From NCBI RefSeq assembly GCF_050749815.1, contig NZ_CP192735.1:2046001-2110000 (forward strand): 64,000 nucleotides of DNA. The letters are read 5' to 3'. The notes under the pieces are model-generated. The model was not told the origin of the DNA, did not search any database, and worked only from the letters and a program-made list of their open reading frames with translations. The position numbers and the translations under genes are program-made. This DNA comes from Dyella_A sp050749815 (GTDB lineage: Bacteria > Pseudomonadota > Gammaproteobacteria > Xanthomonadales > Rhodanobacteraceae). Of the stretch, positions 1 to 8,013 are shown in pieces (the stretch's first letter is position 1; each line of letters opens with the position of its first letter).

Positions 1-2
1 CC

Positions 3-1424
3 AGCGGCCATTACCAGGGCGCGGTGGCCAAGGGCACCGGCCGCATCGGCGCGGTGCTGGCCCTGCAGAGCAGCAGCCGGCCGTTTCCGGTGCAGGCGCG
101 CGTGCAGGTGGGCGACACGCACATCGGCCTGGCCGGCACGCTGACCGATCCGCTGCACCTGGGCGCGCTCGATCTGCACCTGTGGTTTGCCGGCACCAGC
201 ATGGCCAAGCTCTATCCGCTGCTCGGCGTAACCCTGCCCGACACCCGCCCCTACGCCACCCGCGGCCGCCTGAGCGCCACGCTTGGTGACCACGGCAACC
301 AGTTCCGCTATCGGCATTTCCGTGGCCGGGTGGGCTCGAGCGATCTGTCCGGCGATCTCACTTTCTCCACCGGCGGCGCGCGCCCCAAGCTCACCGGCGA
401 TATGCAATCGCAGACGCTGGAGTTCAGCGACCTGGCCCCGCTGATTGGCGCCGACGACAACAGCGAGAAGAAGCAGCGCGGTGACGGCACACCGCAGCCG
501 GCCGGCAAGGCGCTGCCGGTGGAGCAGTTCCGCACCGACCGCTGGCAGGCGATGGACGCCGACGTGACGTTTGCAGCCAAGCACATCGAGCACGTGAAGG
601 CGCTGCCGATCGATTCGCTGTCCACGCACCTGGTGATGGACGCCGGCAAGCTCACCCTCGATCCGCTTGCCTTCGGCCTGGCCGGCGGCAAGGTCGACGG
701 TCGCCTGGTGCTCGACGGCAGCCACTCGCCGATGCCCGGCCAGATACAGCTCGATGCACGCCACATCAAGCTCAAGGCGCTGTTCCCCGAGTTCGACGCG
801 ATGCGCACGAGCCTGGGCGAGATCAACGGTCGCGCCGATCTCGACGCCAAGGGCAATTCCGTCGCCGCGCTGCTGGGCAGCGCCGACGGCGAACTCAAGC
901 TGCTGATGAACGATGGCGCGGTGAGCAAGAACCTGCTGGAGACCGCCGGGCTCAACGTGGGCAACATCATCCTCGGCAAGCTGTTCGGCGATCGCACGGT
1001 GGAGATCAACTGCGCCGCCACCGACCTCAAGGCCACCGACGGCCTGTTCCGCACGCAGTTGTTCGTATTCGACACCAAGGACGCGGTGATCAACGTCGAC
1101 GGCACGGTCAACATGAGCAACGAAAAGCTCGACCTGGACGTGAAGCCGCAGACCAAGGGCCTGCGCATCCTGTCGCTGCGCTCGCCGCTGTACGTGCGCG
1201 GCACACTGAAGGATCCGGACGTGGGCGTGCAGGCCGGCCCGTTGGCGCTGCGTGCCGGCGGCGCGGTGGCGCTGGGCACCGTCGCCGCCCCCGCCGCCGC
1301 GTTGCTGGCGCTGATCTCGCCCAACCACGACCAACCGGAGAACACCTGCCAGGTGGTACTGCAGCAGCTGCGCAGCGCGGGCAAGTTGAAGGTGAGCGAG
1401 CCGACCAAGCAGCGCGCGAAATAA
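3..1424 (+). CDS. AsmA-family protein, 5'-truncated by window edge
   Basis: The open frame enters from the left edge, so the true start lies outside; about 473 residues are visible. The sequence is a long run of alternating beta-strand-like segments typical of AsmA/TamB-type proteins. Its last third (DLKATDGLFRTQLFVFDTKD, then a domain with VNVDGTVN-like strands and an RSPLYVRGTLKDP motif) matches the AsmA C-terminal module. Family members are inner-membrane-anchored periplasmic proteins implicated in lipid transport or outer-membrane homeostasis. The N-terminal membrane anchor is not in view. An Ala-rich hydrophobic stretch lies about 50 residues from the C-terminus. It ends with TAA, 50 nt before the next gene. 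Family call is good; the specific role is unknown. Confidence 0.85.
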   Translation, partial: SGHYQGAVAKGTGRIGAVLALQSSSRPFPVQARVQVGDTHIGLAGTLTDPLHLGALDLHLWFAGTSMAKLYPLLGVTLPDTRPYATRGRLSATLGDHGNQFRYRHFRGRVGSSDLSGDLTFSTGGARPKLTGDMQSQTLEFSDLAPLIGADDNSEKKQRGDGTPQPAGKALPVEQFRTDRWQAMDADVTFAAKHIEHVKALPIDSLSTHLVMDAGKLTLDPLAFGLAGGKVDGRLVLDGSHSPMPGQIQLDARHIKLKALFPEFDAMRTSLGEINGRADLDAKGNSVAALLGSADGELKLLMNDGAVSKNLLETAGLNVGNIILGKLFGDRTVEINCAATDLKATDGLFRTQLFVFDTKDAVINVDGTVNMSNEKLDLDVKPQTKGLRILSLRSPLYVRGTLKDPDVGVQAGPLALRAGGAVALGTVAAPAAALLALISPNHDQPENTCQVVLQQLRSAGKLKVSEPTKQRAK

Positions 1425-1439
1425 GTCCCGGCGCACCAC

Positions 1440-1445
1440 TAGAAT
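1440..1445 (+). promoter_or_regulatory. candidate -10 box (TAGAAT)
   Basis: TAGAAT lies 30 nt upstream of the EamA transporter ATG in the short gap after the AsmA gene. No convincing -35 box was seen. It resembles the -10 hexamers found ahead of several other genes here. Confidence 0.35.
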
Positions 1446-1474
1446 GGCGCACCTTCCCCGCGCCCTCGTGACCC

Positions 1475-2404
1475 ATGCAGCCCGTCAGCAAGGCCCGCCT
1501 GCAGATCCACTTCTGTGTCCTGCTGTGGGGCTTCACCGCCATTCTCGGCAAGCTGATCTCGCTGCCGGCGCTGCCGCTGGTGTGGTGGCGCATGCTGCTG
1601 GTGGCCGGCTCGCTGCTGCTGGTGCCCAGGGTGTGGCGCGGACTGCGCGCGATGCCGGCGCGGTTGCGCTGGTCGTATGCGGGCATCGGCGTGCTGGTGT
1701 CGCTGCACTGGCTCACCTTCTACGGCGCGATCAAGCTGTCCAACGCCTCGGTGGGCGCCACCTGCATCGCGCTGGGGCCGGTGTTTCTGTCCTTCATCGA
1801 GCCGTGGATCGCGCGGCGGCGGTTCGACCCGCGCGAGCTCGTGATCGCCGCGGCGGTGGTGCCTGGCGTGGCGATGGTGGTGGGTGGCGTGCCGCACGGC
1901 ATGCGCATGGGCATTGCGGTGGGTGCGCTGTCGGCACTGTTCGTGGCGCTGTTCGGGGCGTTCAACAAGCGGCTGGTGGACCACGGCGATCCGCTTACCG
2001 TCACCTGCCTGGAACTGGGCACCGGCACGCTGTTCCTTACCCTGCTCGGCCCGCTGCTGCCGCATGCCGGTAGCGCTTTCGCGGTGCCGGGGCTGCACGA
2101 CACGCTGTTGCTGCTGGCGCTGAGCTTCGGCTGCACCCTGCTGCCCTTCGCGCTGGCGCTGGTGGCGCTGCGCCACCTGAGTGCGTTCGGCGTGCAGATG
2201 GTGACCAACCTGGAGCCGGTCTATTCGATTGTGCTGGCGATTGTGCTGCTCGGCGAGCAGCGCGAGTTGCACGCGTGGTTCTACGTGGGCGTGGCGGTGA
2301 TCATCGGCGCGGTGTTCATCCATCCACTGCTGCACCGCGACGCGCGCGAACCGGCGCAGCCGGAGCTGCTGGGCACGGCGGAGAGTCATAACGTGGTGGA
2401 GTGA
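1475..2404 (+). CDS. EamA/DMT-family transporter
   Basis: A 309-residue protein with about ten hydrophobic helices arranged as two EamA repeats: the first opens with VLLWGFTAILGKLISL, the second begins near residue 150. The sequence ends MVTNLEPVYSIVLAIVLLGE, a hallmark of drug/metabolite exporters, where the last EamA repeat closes with an N-x-P-V sequence and an acidic GE. Family members export small metabolites or amino acids across the inner membrane; the substrate cannot be predicted. The length is usual for the family. The start is the ATG at 1475, which leaves a short leader from the TAGAAT box. A hydrophilic tail of about 20 residues follows the last helix. Confidence 0.9.
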   Translation: MQPVSKARLQIHFCVLLWGFTAILGKLISLPALPLVWWRMLLVAGSLLLVPRVWRGLRAMPARLRWSYAGIGVLVSLHWLTFYGAIKLSNASVGATCIALGPVFLSFIEPWIARRRFDPRELVIAAAVVPGVAMVVGGVPHGMRMGIAVGALSALFVALFGAFNKRLVDHGDPLTVTCLELGTGTLFLTLLGPLLPHAGSAFAVPGLHDTLLLLALSFGCTLLPFALALVALRHLSAFGVQMVTNLEPVYSIVLAIVLLGEQRELHAWFYVGVAVIIGAVFIHPLLHRDAREPAQPELLGTAESHNVVE

Positions 2405-2482
2405 GTGCTCGAGTGCGGTGTAGCCGTCGATTCGTAGACATCGGATCTGGCATGAACAGCGAGGCCCGCACGCCCACCTCGA

Positions 2483-2510
2483 CGTCATTCCCGCGAACGC
2501 GGGAATGACG
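2483..2510. repeat. 28-bp perfect palindrome (REP-like)
   Basis: Two perfectly complementary 13-nt arms (CGTCATTCCCGCG and its complement) flank a 2-nt AA centre. This palindrome is a familiar dispersed repeat in Xanthomonadales genomes. It lies between the convergent ends of the EamA and LysR genes, where it could also act as a bidirectional terminator, though no T-run follows. Confidence 0.85.
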
Positions 2511-2575
2511 GCTGTGAGGGTGGATTTCTTTTTGTGGGTGTGACGGCTTCGAGGGGGATTTCCTTTTGTGGGAAT
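2506..2575. repeat. imperfect tandem repeat, two 35-nt units
   Basis: Two adjacent units (2506-2540 and 2541-2575) both begin TGACGGCT and run through GAGGG, GGATTTC and TTTTGTGGG. They sit beside the palindrome at 2483 and look like parts of one dispersed repeat. No coding potential was seen. Confidence 0.65.
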
Positions 2576-2632
2576 AAGAGCATCGCGGCTCCAACGGGCA
2601 GCGGCGATGGCGCTCCGCGAAGCCCGCCTCGC

Positions 2633-3535
2633 TCACCCCTCCGCCGCCTGCAAGTGATCGATGAAGGCGCGCACCTTGGCCGGCGCGCGCGGCCCTGGAT
2701 AAACCGCATGGATGCCGCCCTCGGGGAGTCGCAAGCTTGCGAGCAAGGCGACCAGCCGGCCGGCGCGCAGGTCGTCCTCCACCAGATAGTCCGGCAGCAC
2801 GGCGATGCCGACGCCCGCCAGCACCAGGCCGCGCACTGCGGCGGCGCTGTTCGCCTGGGCCACCGGTTGCAGACGCACCGTCTGGCGACGGCCGCCGCGG
2901 CCGGTGAAGGTCCAGCGCAAGGGCTGCGATAGCGCGGACATCGCGATCGCAGCACGACCGGCAAGCTCGTCCACCCGGCGCGGCGTGCCGTGCTCGTCCA
3001 AGTGCGCTGGCGCCGCCACCAGCAACTGGCGAAAGCCGCCCAGCCGCGTCGCACGCAGATTGGAATCGCGCAGCCAGCCGCCGCGGATGGCGAGGTCGAA
3101 GCGCTCGGCGATGACGTCGCTGACGTGGTCGCTCAACACCAGGTCGACCTGCACCGCCGGATAGCGGCGCATGAAGCTGGCCAACCGCGGCACCACCACC
3201 GCGTTGCCGTAGTCGAGCGAGGCGGTGAGCCGTAGCGTGCCGCTGGGACGGTCGCGCGCCGTACCGACGCGCTCGATCGCCGCTTCCGCTTCGGCCAGCA
3301 GGCGCTCGCAGTCGGCATGAAAGGTGGTGCCGGCCTCGGTCAGCGACATGCGTCGCGTGCTGCGCACCAGCAGCGTCACACCGAGCTCGCGCTCCAGCTT
3401 CGCCAGGTGCTGGCTGACCATCGCCTTGGTCATGCCCAATGCGCCGGCGGCCGCGGTAAACGAGCCGGCCCGCACTACGGCCGCGAACACCGCCAGCCGG
3501 TTGAGATTGACCTGATCCGCCCGATCGCCGCGCAT
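2633..3535 (-). CDS. LysR-family transcriptional regulator
   Basis: A 300-residue protein. Residues about 8-66 form the LysR winged helix-turn-helix (LNRLAVFAAVVRAGSFTAAA, then MVSQHLAKLERELGVTLLVR), followed by the substrate-binding domain. The start is the ATG at 3535, preceded by a strong GGAGG six nt upstream. The gene is divergent from the NAD(P)-binding protein gene at 3648, and the gap carries a large inverted repeat that overlaps this gene's own ribosome-binding region. That is the classic arrangement for a LysR regulator controlling its divergent target and itself. The effector is unknown; target control is inferred from layout. Confidence 0.93.
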   Translation of the reverse strand: MRGDRADQVNLNRLAVFAAVVRAGSFTAAAGALGMTKAMVSQHLAKLERELGVTLLVRSTRRMSLTEAGTTFHADCERLLAEAEAAIERVGTARDRPSGTLRLTASLDYGNAVVVPRLASFMRRYPAVQVDLVLSDHVSDVIAERFDLAIRGGWLRDSNLRATRLGGFRQLLVAAPAHLDEHGTPRRVDELAGRAAIAMSALSQPLRWTFTGRGGRRQTVRLQPVAQANSAAAVRGLVLAGVGIAVLPDYLVEDDLRAGRLVALLASLRLPEGGIHAVYPGPRAPAKVRAFIDHLQAAEG

Positions 3536-3546
3536 CGACCACCTCC

Positions 3547-3575
3547 TTCACTGTCAATTTCAACTTTACAGTGAA
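3547..3575. promoter_or_regulatory. putative LysR operator, inverted repeat
   Basis: Two 11-nt arms, TTCACTGTCAA (3547-3557) and TTTACAGTGAA (3565-3575), are inverted with 10 of 11 positions matching, separated by 7 AT-rich nt. It lies in the divergent gap between the LysR gene and the reductase gene and touches the LysR Shine-Dalgarno. The symmetry is visible in the sequence; LysR binding is inferred. Confidence 0.7.
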
Positions 3576-3647
3576 TTGCATCGGATGCCGTTTATCGCCA
3601 CCAATCCGAAGCGCATGCTGCGCGCTACCTACCACCGGAGAGAACCC

Positions 3648-4289
3648 ATGAAACTCGTATTGTTCGGCGCCACCGGCCACATCGGCCAAAGCCTCCTGGA
3701 TGAAGCGCTCGCCCGCGGCCACGAGGTGACTGCCGTGGTGCGCGATCCGTCCCGCCTGCCGCAGCGGCATGACCACCTGAAAGTCGTCACCGGCGACGTG
3801 AGTCGCCCTGCCAGCTGGACCGACGCGGCCCGCGGGAGCGATGCCGCCATCGCCAGCCTCTCGGCCCGACGCGATCAGGACGCCAGCCGCGTGCCGGCTT
3901 ACGCCCGCACCCTGCTGGACCATCTGGGCGACGCCGGCATCACGCGGCTGGCCTGGGTCGGCGGCGCCGGCTCGCTCGAGGTCGCGCCCGGACGGCGCGT
4001 CATCGATGCCCCCGACTTTCCCGCCGCCTGGCGCCCGGAAGCCGAGGCACAAGGCGAAGCGCTGGAGGTGTTCCGCGCTTACCGCGGGCCGGTGGAATGG
4101 ACGTACGTGAGTCCGGCAGCGCTGCTCGAACCGGGCGAACGCACCGGCGCGTACCGCGTCGGCGGCGAACAGCTGCTGGTGGATGCGAGCGGCCACAGCC
4201 GCATTTCCATTGCCGATTACGCCGTCGCCCTGCTGGACCGGCTGGAACGACGCGACGCCGCCAACCGGCGCATCACCGTCGCCTACTGA
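3648..4289 (+). CDS. NAD(P)-binding Rossmann-fold oxidoreductase (atypical SDR / NmrA-like)
   Basis: A 213-residue protein beginning MKLVLFGATGHIGQSLL, a GATGxIG dinucleotide-binding motif, followed by HEVTAVVRDPSRL, the usual basic loop that selects NADP. It then follows the atypical short-chain dehydrogenase pattern, with VTGDVSRPASW and later WTYVSPAALLEPGERTGAYR. Proteins of this sort reduce quinones or small carbonyls or act as redox sensors. An upstream in-frame ATG exists at 3576, but the ATG at 3648 has a GGAGAG ribosome site and begins the fold exactly, so it is preferred. It is divergent from, and probably controlled by, the LysR gene. Confidence 0.88.
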   Translation: MKLVLFGATGHIGQSLLDEALARGHEVTAVVRDPSRLPQRHDHLKVVTGDVSRPASWTDAARGSDAAIASLSARRDQDASRVPAYARTLLDHLGDAGITRLAWVGGAGSLEVAPGRRVIDAPDFPAAWRPEAEAQGEALEVFRAYRGPVEWTYVSPAALLEPGERTGAYRVGGEQLLVDASGHSRISIADYAVALLDRLERRDAANRRITVAY

Positions 4290-4296
4290 TCCGGCC

Positions 4297-4917
4297 TCAC
4301 CGGCGCTCGCGCGCCCGCTGGCGGTGCGCGGCCTGCTTCGCGCGATTGCCGCACAGCTCCATGCTGCACCAGCGGCGATTGCGCGCCCGGGTGTGATCGG
4401 CGAACAGCAAGGTGCAGTTCGGGCCTTCGCAGGCCTTGACGGAGGCGAAGTCTTCGCCGGTCAGCAAGCGCGCCAGCGTGCCGCCGATCGGCAGCAGCAG
4501 CGACTCAGGTGACTTCCACCGGCGCACGGTCTGCAGCGACAGCCCGTGCGCCGCTTCCGTGGCGGGGCCGACCACTTCATGGAGCTCGTCGCGCTCCAGC
4601 AGCCGGTTCAACGGCGCCAGTTCCGCAAGCGCCTCGGCGGTCAGCGGCCGTCCCTTGTGCGCCCGCACGAAGCCGCGAAACCACTCGCGCAGATCGCGTG
4701 CCTGCGCGGCGACGCGATCCAGTTCGCCCGGCATCGCCTCCTTACGGAAACGCTCGAGCACCTCGTGCGGCACCAGTGCGGCTTGCCCAAGCCAGTTAAG
4801 CAGGCCTTCGCCATCGGCAAGCCAGTCCAGCGGCCTGTCCACCGGCGTGGCGACGGAATTGAGGAAATCCAGGCCGGGGGCATCGGCCACAAAGAGCGCA
4901 GGCATCAACAAGGTCAC
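4297..4917 (-). CDS. CGNR zinc-finger / ABATE-domain putative regulator
   Basis: A 206-residue protein. The N-terminal part (LDFLNSVATP...WLADGEGLLNWL) matches the ABATE stress-response domain. The C-terminus, about residues 160-200, holds the CGNR zinc finger: CEGPNC, then WCSMELCGNR with four cysteines followed by basic residues. These proteins are thought to be DNA-binding stress regulators. The start is a GTG at 4917, six nt after GGAGG; the family's usual N-terminus (residues FVADAPGLDFLNS) follows directly. It converges on the reductase gene with an 7-nt gap and is divergent from the decayed hydrolase at 5074. The intergenic region has two copies of a 9-nt repeat that may be its operator. 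Confidence 0.88.
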   Translation of the reverse strand: MTLLMPALFVADAPGLDFLNSVATPVDRPLDWLADGEGLLNWLGQAALVPHEVLERFRKEAMPGELDRVAAQARDLREWFRGFVRAHKGRPLTAEALAELAPLNRLLERDELHEVVGPATEAAHGLSLQTVRRWKSPESLLLPIGGTLARLLTGEDFASVKACEGPNCTLLFADHTRARNRRWCSMELCGNRAKQAAHRQRARERR

Positions 4918-4959
4918 GGGTCACCTCCATGGCCGCAACGGTAACCATCAAAAATGATG

Positions 4960-5014
4960 TTGACAAGTTACGAATGGCGGAAATAACCTCCATAACAATA
5001 TTTATCAAGTTACG
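4960..5014. promoter_or_regulatory. AT-rich divergent promoter region with 9-nt direct repeats
   Basis: This is an unusually AT-rich stretch for the window. CAAGTTACG occurs twice in direct orientation (4965-4973 and 5006-5014), 41 nt apart, about four helical turns. TTGACA (4960-4965) is a -35-like box on the plus strand. On the minus strand TTGATA (complement of 5003-5008) with TATTTC 17 nt on could be the CGNR gene promoter. Operator function is inferred. Confidence 0.45.
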
Positions 5015-5073
5015 GCTGCGACGCAGCGTCGGTCATGGCTGCCCCCCGTAACAGGCCGGATGGAGGGCAAGTC

Positions 5074-5370
5074 ATGGCGACGAACGTGAATACGGCCGCA
5101 TGGATGCACAGAGCCTGGGCCGATGGCTCGAGCTGGAGCAAGATTGCCCATCAAGTCCGCCAAAACGTCATAAAGACGGTTACTTCACCGATTTCCTTCA
5201 CAGCCTGCGCCGACGACGTGGCCGCCCTGGAGCGGGTCGATGACCCGGCGGTGCCGGCTGGCCGCGCCTACCCCGGCGCCGTCGTCGGCGGCTCGCGCAG
5301 TGACCGGGTGAAGGCGTTGGTCCACGCCGCGGCACTGGCGCCGGACGAGCGCGACGCCCTCGCCCACTGA
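5074..5370 (+). pseudogene. degenerate, truncated alpha/beta hydrolase
   Basis: A 98-residue frame with a good GGAGGG ribosome site before the ATG. Two stretches align with the N-terminal half of salicylate-esterase-like alpha/beta hydrolases: RAWADGSSWSK (family: HGAWADGSSWSK) and, after ADDVAAL, GRAYPGAVVGGSRSDRVKA followed by a LVHAAALAPDE stretch (family: GHSYGGAVI...DRVKALVYVAAFAPDE). The oxyanion HG is HR here, the nucleophile elbow GHSYGG has become GRAYPG so the catalytic serine is gone, and the frame stops where about 130 more residues, including the catalytic Asp and His, should follow. I infer a decaying gene; expression of the remnant cannot be excluded. Confidence 0.6.
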
Positions 5371-5406
5371 ACTAGCCGCCGTAGCCATCGCACGGGGAAC
5401 GCCGCC

Positions 5407-6015
5407 ATGCATACGACACCCGAATCTGCAGGCACCGAGCGCGTCGGCGCGTTTTCGGATGCCGTTGTCGCCGTGATCATCACGCTGATGGTGCTGGAGC
5501 TGAGAGCACCGGAAAGCGCCTCGCTGAGCGCACTCGGCTCGCTGTGGCCGACGGCGGTGAGCTATGCGGCGAGTTACCTGTTCATCGCCATCGTGTGGGT
5601 CAACCACCATCACCTGCTGCGGCTCGTTCGCCGCACCACGCCGCGACTGATCTGGGTGAACTTCGCGCACCTGTTCGCGGTGTCACTGGTGCCCTTCTCC
5701 ACCGCCTGGATCGCACGCACCGAGCTGGCGGCCGTGCCGGTGGCGTTCTATGCCGGGGTCTTCGTCTGCGTGAACCTCGCCTACCGGCTGTTCGAGCGCG
5801 ACGTCTTTGCGCAAGCCGACGAACCGCAACTGTGCGAACGCGCCCGGCGCATGGCTCGGCGCCGCTCGGCCGGCACGCTGCTGGCCTTCGCTGCCGCGAC
5901 GGCGATCGCCCTGTGGTCGCCCGTCGCCGGATTCCTTCTCGTCTGTACCGCGCTGGTCCTGTACCTGCGGCCGGAAGCCCCCGGCAGCGCCTTTCGCACG
6001 GCCAGCACCGATTGA
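5407..6015 (+). CDS. TMEM175-family (DUF1211) membrane protein
   Basis: A 202-residue protein of about six transmembrane helices. The first helix carries the family signature RxxxFSDAVxAxxITLxVLEL (here ERVGAFSDAV, then VITLMVLEL), which in TMEM175 lines the potassium pore. The next helices include SYLFIAIVWVNHHHLL, also typical. Bacterial members are tetrameric potassium-leak channels with one six-helix repeat, and this length fits. The start is the ATG at 5407 after a GGGGAA ribosome site. It is followed 36 nt later by a hydrolase gene in the same direction, so they may be cotranscribed. Channel activity is known only for the family. Confidence 0.87.
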   Translation: MHTTPESAGTERVGAFSDAVVAVIITLMVLELRAPESASLSALGSLWPTAVSYAASYLFIAIVWVNHHHLLRLVRRTTPRLIWVNFAHLFAVSLVPFSTAWIARTELAAVPVAFYAGVFVCVNLAYRLFERDVFAQADEPQLCERARRMARRRSAGTLLAFAAATAIALWSPVAGFLLVCTALVLYLRPEAPGSAFRTASTD

Positions 6016-6051
6016 TGCGCCACCGCGCGCCCCACCGCCAGGAGAACTGCC

Positions 6052-6909
6052 ATGTCCACCACCATCCATTACCGCTCTACCGACGTCGACGGCTTCAACG
6101 TGTTCTATCGCGAAGCCGGCCGCCCGGGCGCACCGAAACTGCTGCTGTTGCACGGCTTCCCGAGCTCGAGCCACATGTTCCGCGACTTGATTCCGTTGCT
6201 GGCCGACCGCTTCCACATCGTCGCGCCGGACCTGCCGGGCTTTGGCCAGTCGGCGATGCCGCCACGCGATGGGTTCTCCTACACCTTCGACCATCTGGCA
6301 CAGGTGATCGACCGGTTCACCGAGGTGGTCGGCTTCGATCGCTTCGTGGTCTACGTCTTCGACTACGGCGCGCCGGTGGGCTTGCGCATCGCGATGAAGC
6401 ATCCGGAGCGCATCGCCGGCATCGTGTCGCAGAACGGCAACGCCTACGTCGAGGGACTCAGCGAAGGCTGGAACCCGATCCAGGCGTACTGGAGCGATCC
6501 CTCGCAGAAGAACCGCGATGCGCTGCGCGCCTTCCTGGCGCCGGAAGCCACCTGCTGGCAGTACGTGCACGGCGTGCCCGACGAATCGCAGATATCGCCC
6601 GATGGCATTGCGCTGGACAACCACTACCTCGCCCGGCCGGGGTCGGACGAAATACAGCTGGACCTCTTCGGCGACTACCAGAGCAACGTGGCGCTGTACC
6701 CCGTGTTCCAGGCGTACTTCCGCACCCATCGCCCGCGCTTCCTGGCGATCTGGGGCAAGCACGATCCGTTCTTCCTGCCGCCGGGTGCCGAGGCGTTCAA
6801 GCGCGACCTGCCCGATGCCGACGTGCGCTTCCTCGACACCGGGCATTTCGCCCTGGAAACGCATGCGGGCGAGATCGCTACGGCGATCGGGGACGTCTTC
6901 GGCCGCTGA
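6052..6909 (+). CDS. alpha/beta hydrolase, haloalkane dehalogenase / epoxide hydrolase type
   Basis: A 285-residue protein beginning with the cap-type alpha/beta hydrolase pattern: LLLLHGFPSSSHMFRDLIP (oxyanion HG at about 34-35), DLPGFGQS, then the nucleophile elbow VFDYGAPVG with Asp104. The rest of the triad is Asp238 (WGKHDPFF) and His265 (DTGHFALE). An Asp nucleophile rather than Ser places it with dehalogenases and epoxide hydrolases, not esterases. A Trp or Asn immediately after the nucleophile would support dehalogenase activity; here Tyr105 follows, so the chemistry is uncertain. The start has an AGGAG site 8 nt upstream. Homologues often sit beside TMEM175 or redox genes, and the role is probably detoxification. 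Confidence 0.88.
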   Translation: MSTTIHYRSTDVDGFNVFYREAGRPGAPKLLLLHGFPSSSHMFRDLIPLLADRFHIVAPDLPGFGQSAMPPRDGFSYTFDHLAQVIDRFTEVVGFDRFVVYVFDYGAPVGLRIAMKHPERIAGIVSQNGNAYVEGLSEGWNPIQAYWSDPSQKNRDALRAFLAPEATCWQYVHGVPDESQISPDGIALDNHYLARPGSDEIQLDLFGDYQSNVALYPVFQAYFRTHRPRFLAIWGKHDPFFLPPGAEAFKRDLPDADVRFLDTGHFALETHAGEIATAIGDVFGR

Positions 6910-6946
6910 GCGAGTTCGCTGCCGAGATGGGAGGAAGGCCGCCACT

Positions 6947-6952
6947 TATACT
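6947..6952 (+). promoter_or_regulatory. candidate -10 box (TATACT) for rlmJ
   Basis: TATACT lies 26 nt upstream of the rlmJ ATG. It sits inside an imperfect inverted repeat (AAGGCC...GGCCTT, 6935-6961) that could also be the terminator of the upstream hydrolase gene. No clear -35 was seen. Confidence 0.45.
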
Positions 6953-6978
6953 GGGGCCTTCTCCGCCGGTCGCACCCC

Positions 6979-7917
6979 ATGAATTACCGCCACGCCTTCC
7001 ACGCCGGCAACTTCGCCGATGTTCTCAAGCACACCGTGCTGCTGGCGCTGATCGAGGCGCTCGAGGCCAAGCCCACGCCGTTTGCCTACATCGACACGCA
7101 CGCCGGCAGTGGCTGCTACGCGCTGGACGGGCGCGAGGCGGGCAAGACCGGCGAGTACAAGGATGGTATCCACCGCCTGCTGTTTCCCGACATGGGCGCC
7201 ACCGATGCGGCTTCCGCTTCGTTGCCGCCGCTACTGCGCCGCTGGCTCGACGGCATCCTCGCCCTGCCCGGCAACGAGGACGGCCTGAAGCTCTATCCCG
7301 GCTCGCCGCTGCAAGCGGCGCGGGCGCTGCGCGAGGGCGACAGTGCGCAGCTGTGCGAACTGCATCCGGAAGAAGCTTCGCGCCTGCGCGAACTGTTCCA
7401 GCGCGACGCGCGCGTGCACGTGCATCACCGCAATGGCTACGAGGCGCTGAAGGGGCTGGTGCCGCCGAAGGAGAAGCGCGGGCTGGTGCTGATCGATCCG
7501 CCGTACGAGGCGCAGGAGGCCGAGTACCGGCTGATCGAGCAGGCGCTGAAGGGGGCGATTGAGCGCTGGCCCACCGGTGTCTATGCGGTGTGGTACCCGA
7601 TCAAGCTGCGCAGCCAGGTGCAGCCGTTCCTGCGCGGCCTGCAGCACGGCATCGCCCGCCGCGTGCTGCGCGCCGAACTGCTGGTGCACCCGGACGATTC
7701 ACCGCTGCGCCTCAACGGCTCGGGCATGGTGGTGCTCAACGCACCGTGGAATCTCGACCAGACCCTGCGCGAGCCGCTGCGCGCGATGGCGCGATTGCTC
7801 GGTCAGGGTGAGCCTGCCGAGTGGAAGCTGGACTGGCTGGCCAACGACAGCGCCGAGGCGCCCACCCCGCCCTCGCCATCGCGCCGCCCGCCGCCACGTT
7901 CAGCGCGGCCGCGCTAA
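6979..7917 (+). CDS. rlmJ: 23S rRNA (adenine(2030)-N(6))-methyltransferase RlmJ
   Basis: A 312-residue protein starting MNYRHAFHAGNFADVLKH, the family's invariant N-terminus. It continues with the SAM-binding strand YIDTHAGSGCY and the N6-adenine methyltransferase motif DPPYE (near residue 175). RlmJ methylates A2030 of 23S rRNA and needs no partner. The last 25 residues or so (AEAPTPPSPSRRPPPRSARP) form a Pro/Arg-rich extension beyond the E. coli enzyme of 280 residues, probably disordered. The ATG follows a short leader from a TATACT box. It stands as a single gene between a hydrolase and an outer-membrane lipoprotein gene. Confidence 0.95.
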   Translation: MNYRHAFHAGNFADVLKHTVLLALIEALEAKPTPFAYIDTHAGSGCYALDGREAGKTGEYKDGIHRLLFPDMGATDAASASLPPLLRRWLDGILALPGNEDGLKLYPGSPLQAARALREGDSAQLCELHPEEASRLRELFQRDARVHVHHRNGYEALKGLVPPKEKRGLVLIDPPYEAQEAEYRLIEQALKGAIERWPTGVYAVWYPIKLRSQVQPFLRGLQHGIARRVLRAELLVHPDDSPLRLNGSGMVVLNAPWNLDQTLREPLRAMARLLGQGEPAEWKLDWLANDSAEAPTPPSPSRRPPPRSARPR

Positions 7918-8013
7918 GCTGGCGACCTCGATTCGGCGGGGCGTATCCGGCCCCGTTCGGACGTCCATCGCGATTGCGCCATGCTGTCTTGCCGTCTGCC
8001 CAGGAGCCTTGCC

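Noticed and set aside
5185..5670. Minus-strand frame overlapping the hydrolase remnant and the TMEM175 gene
   Set aside because: No recognisable protein pattern; TMEM175 signature on the plus strand is clear.
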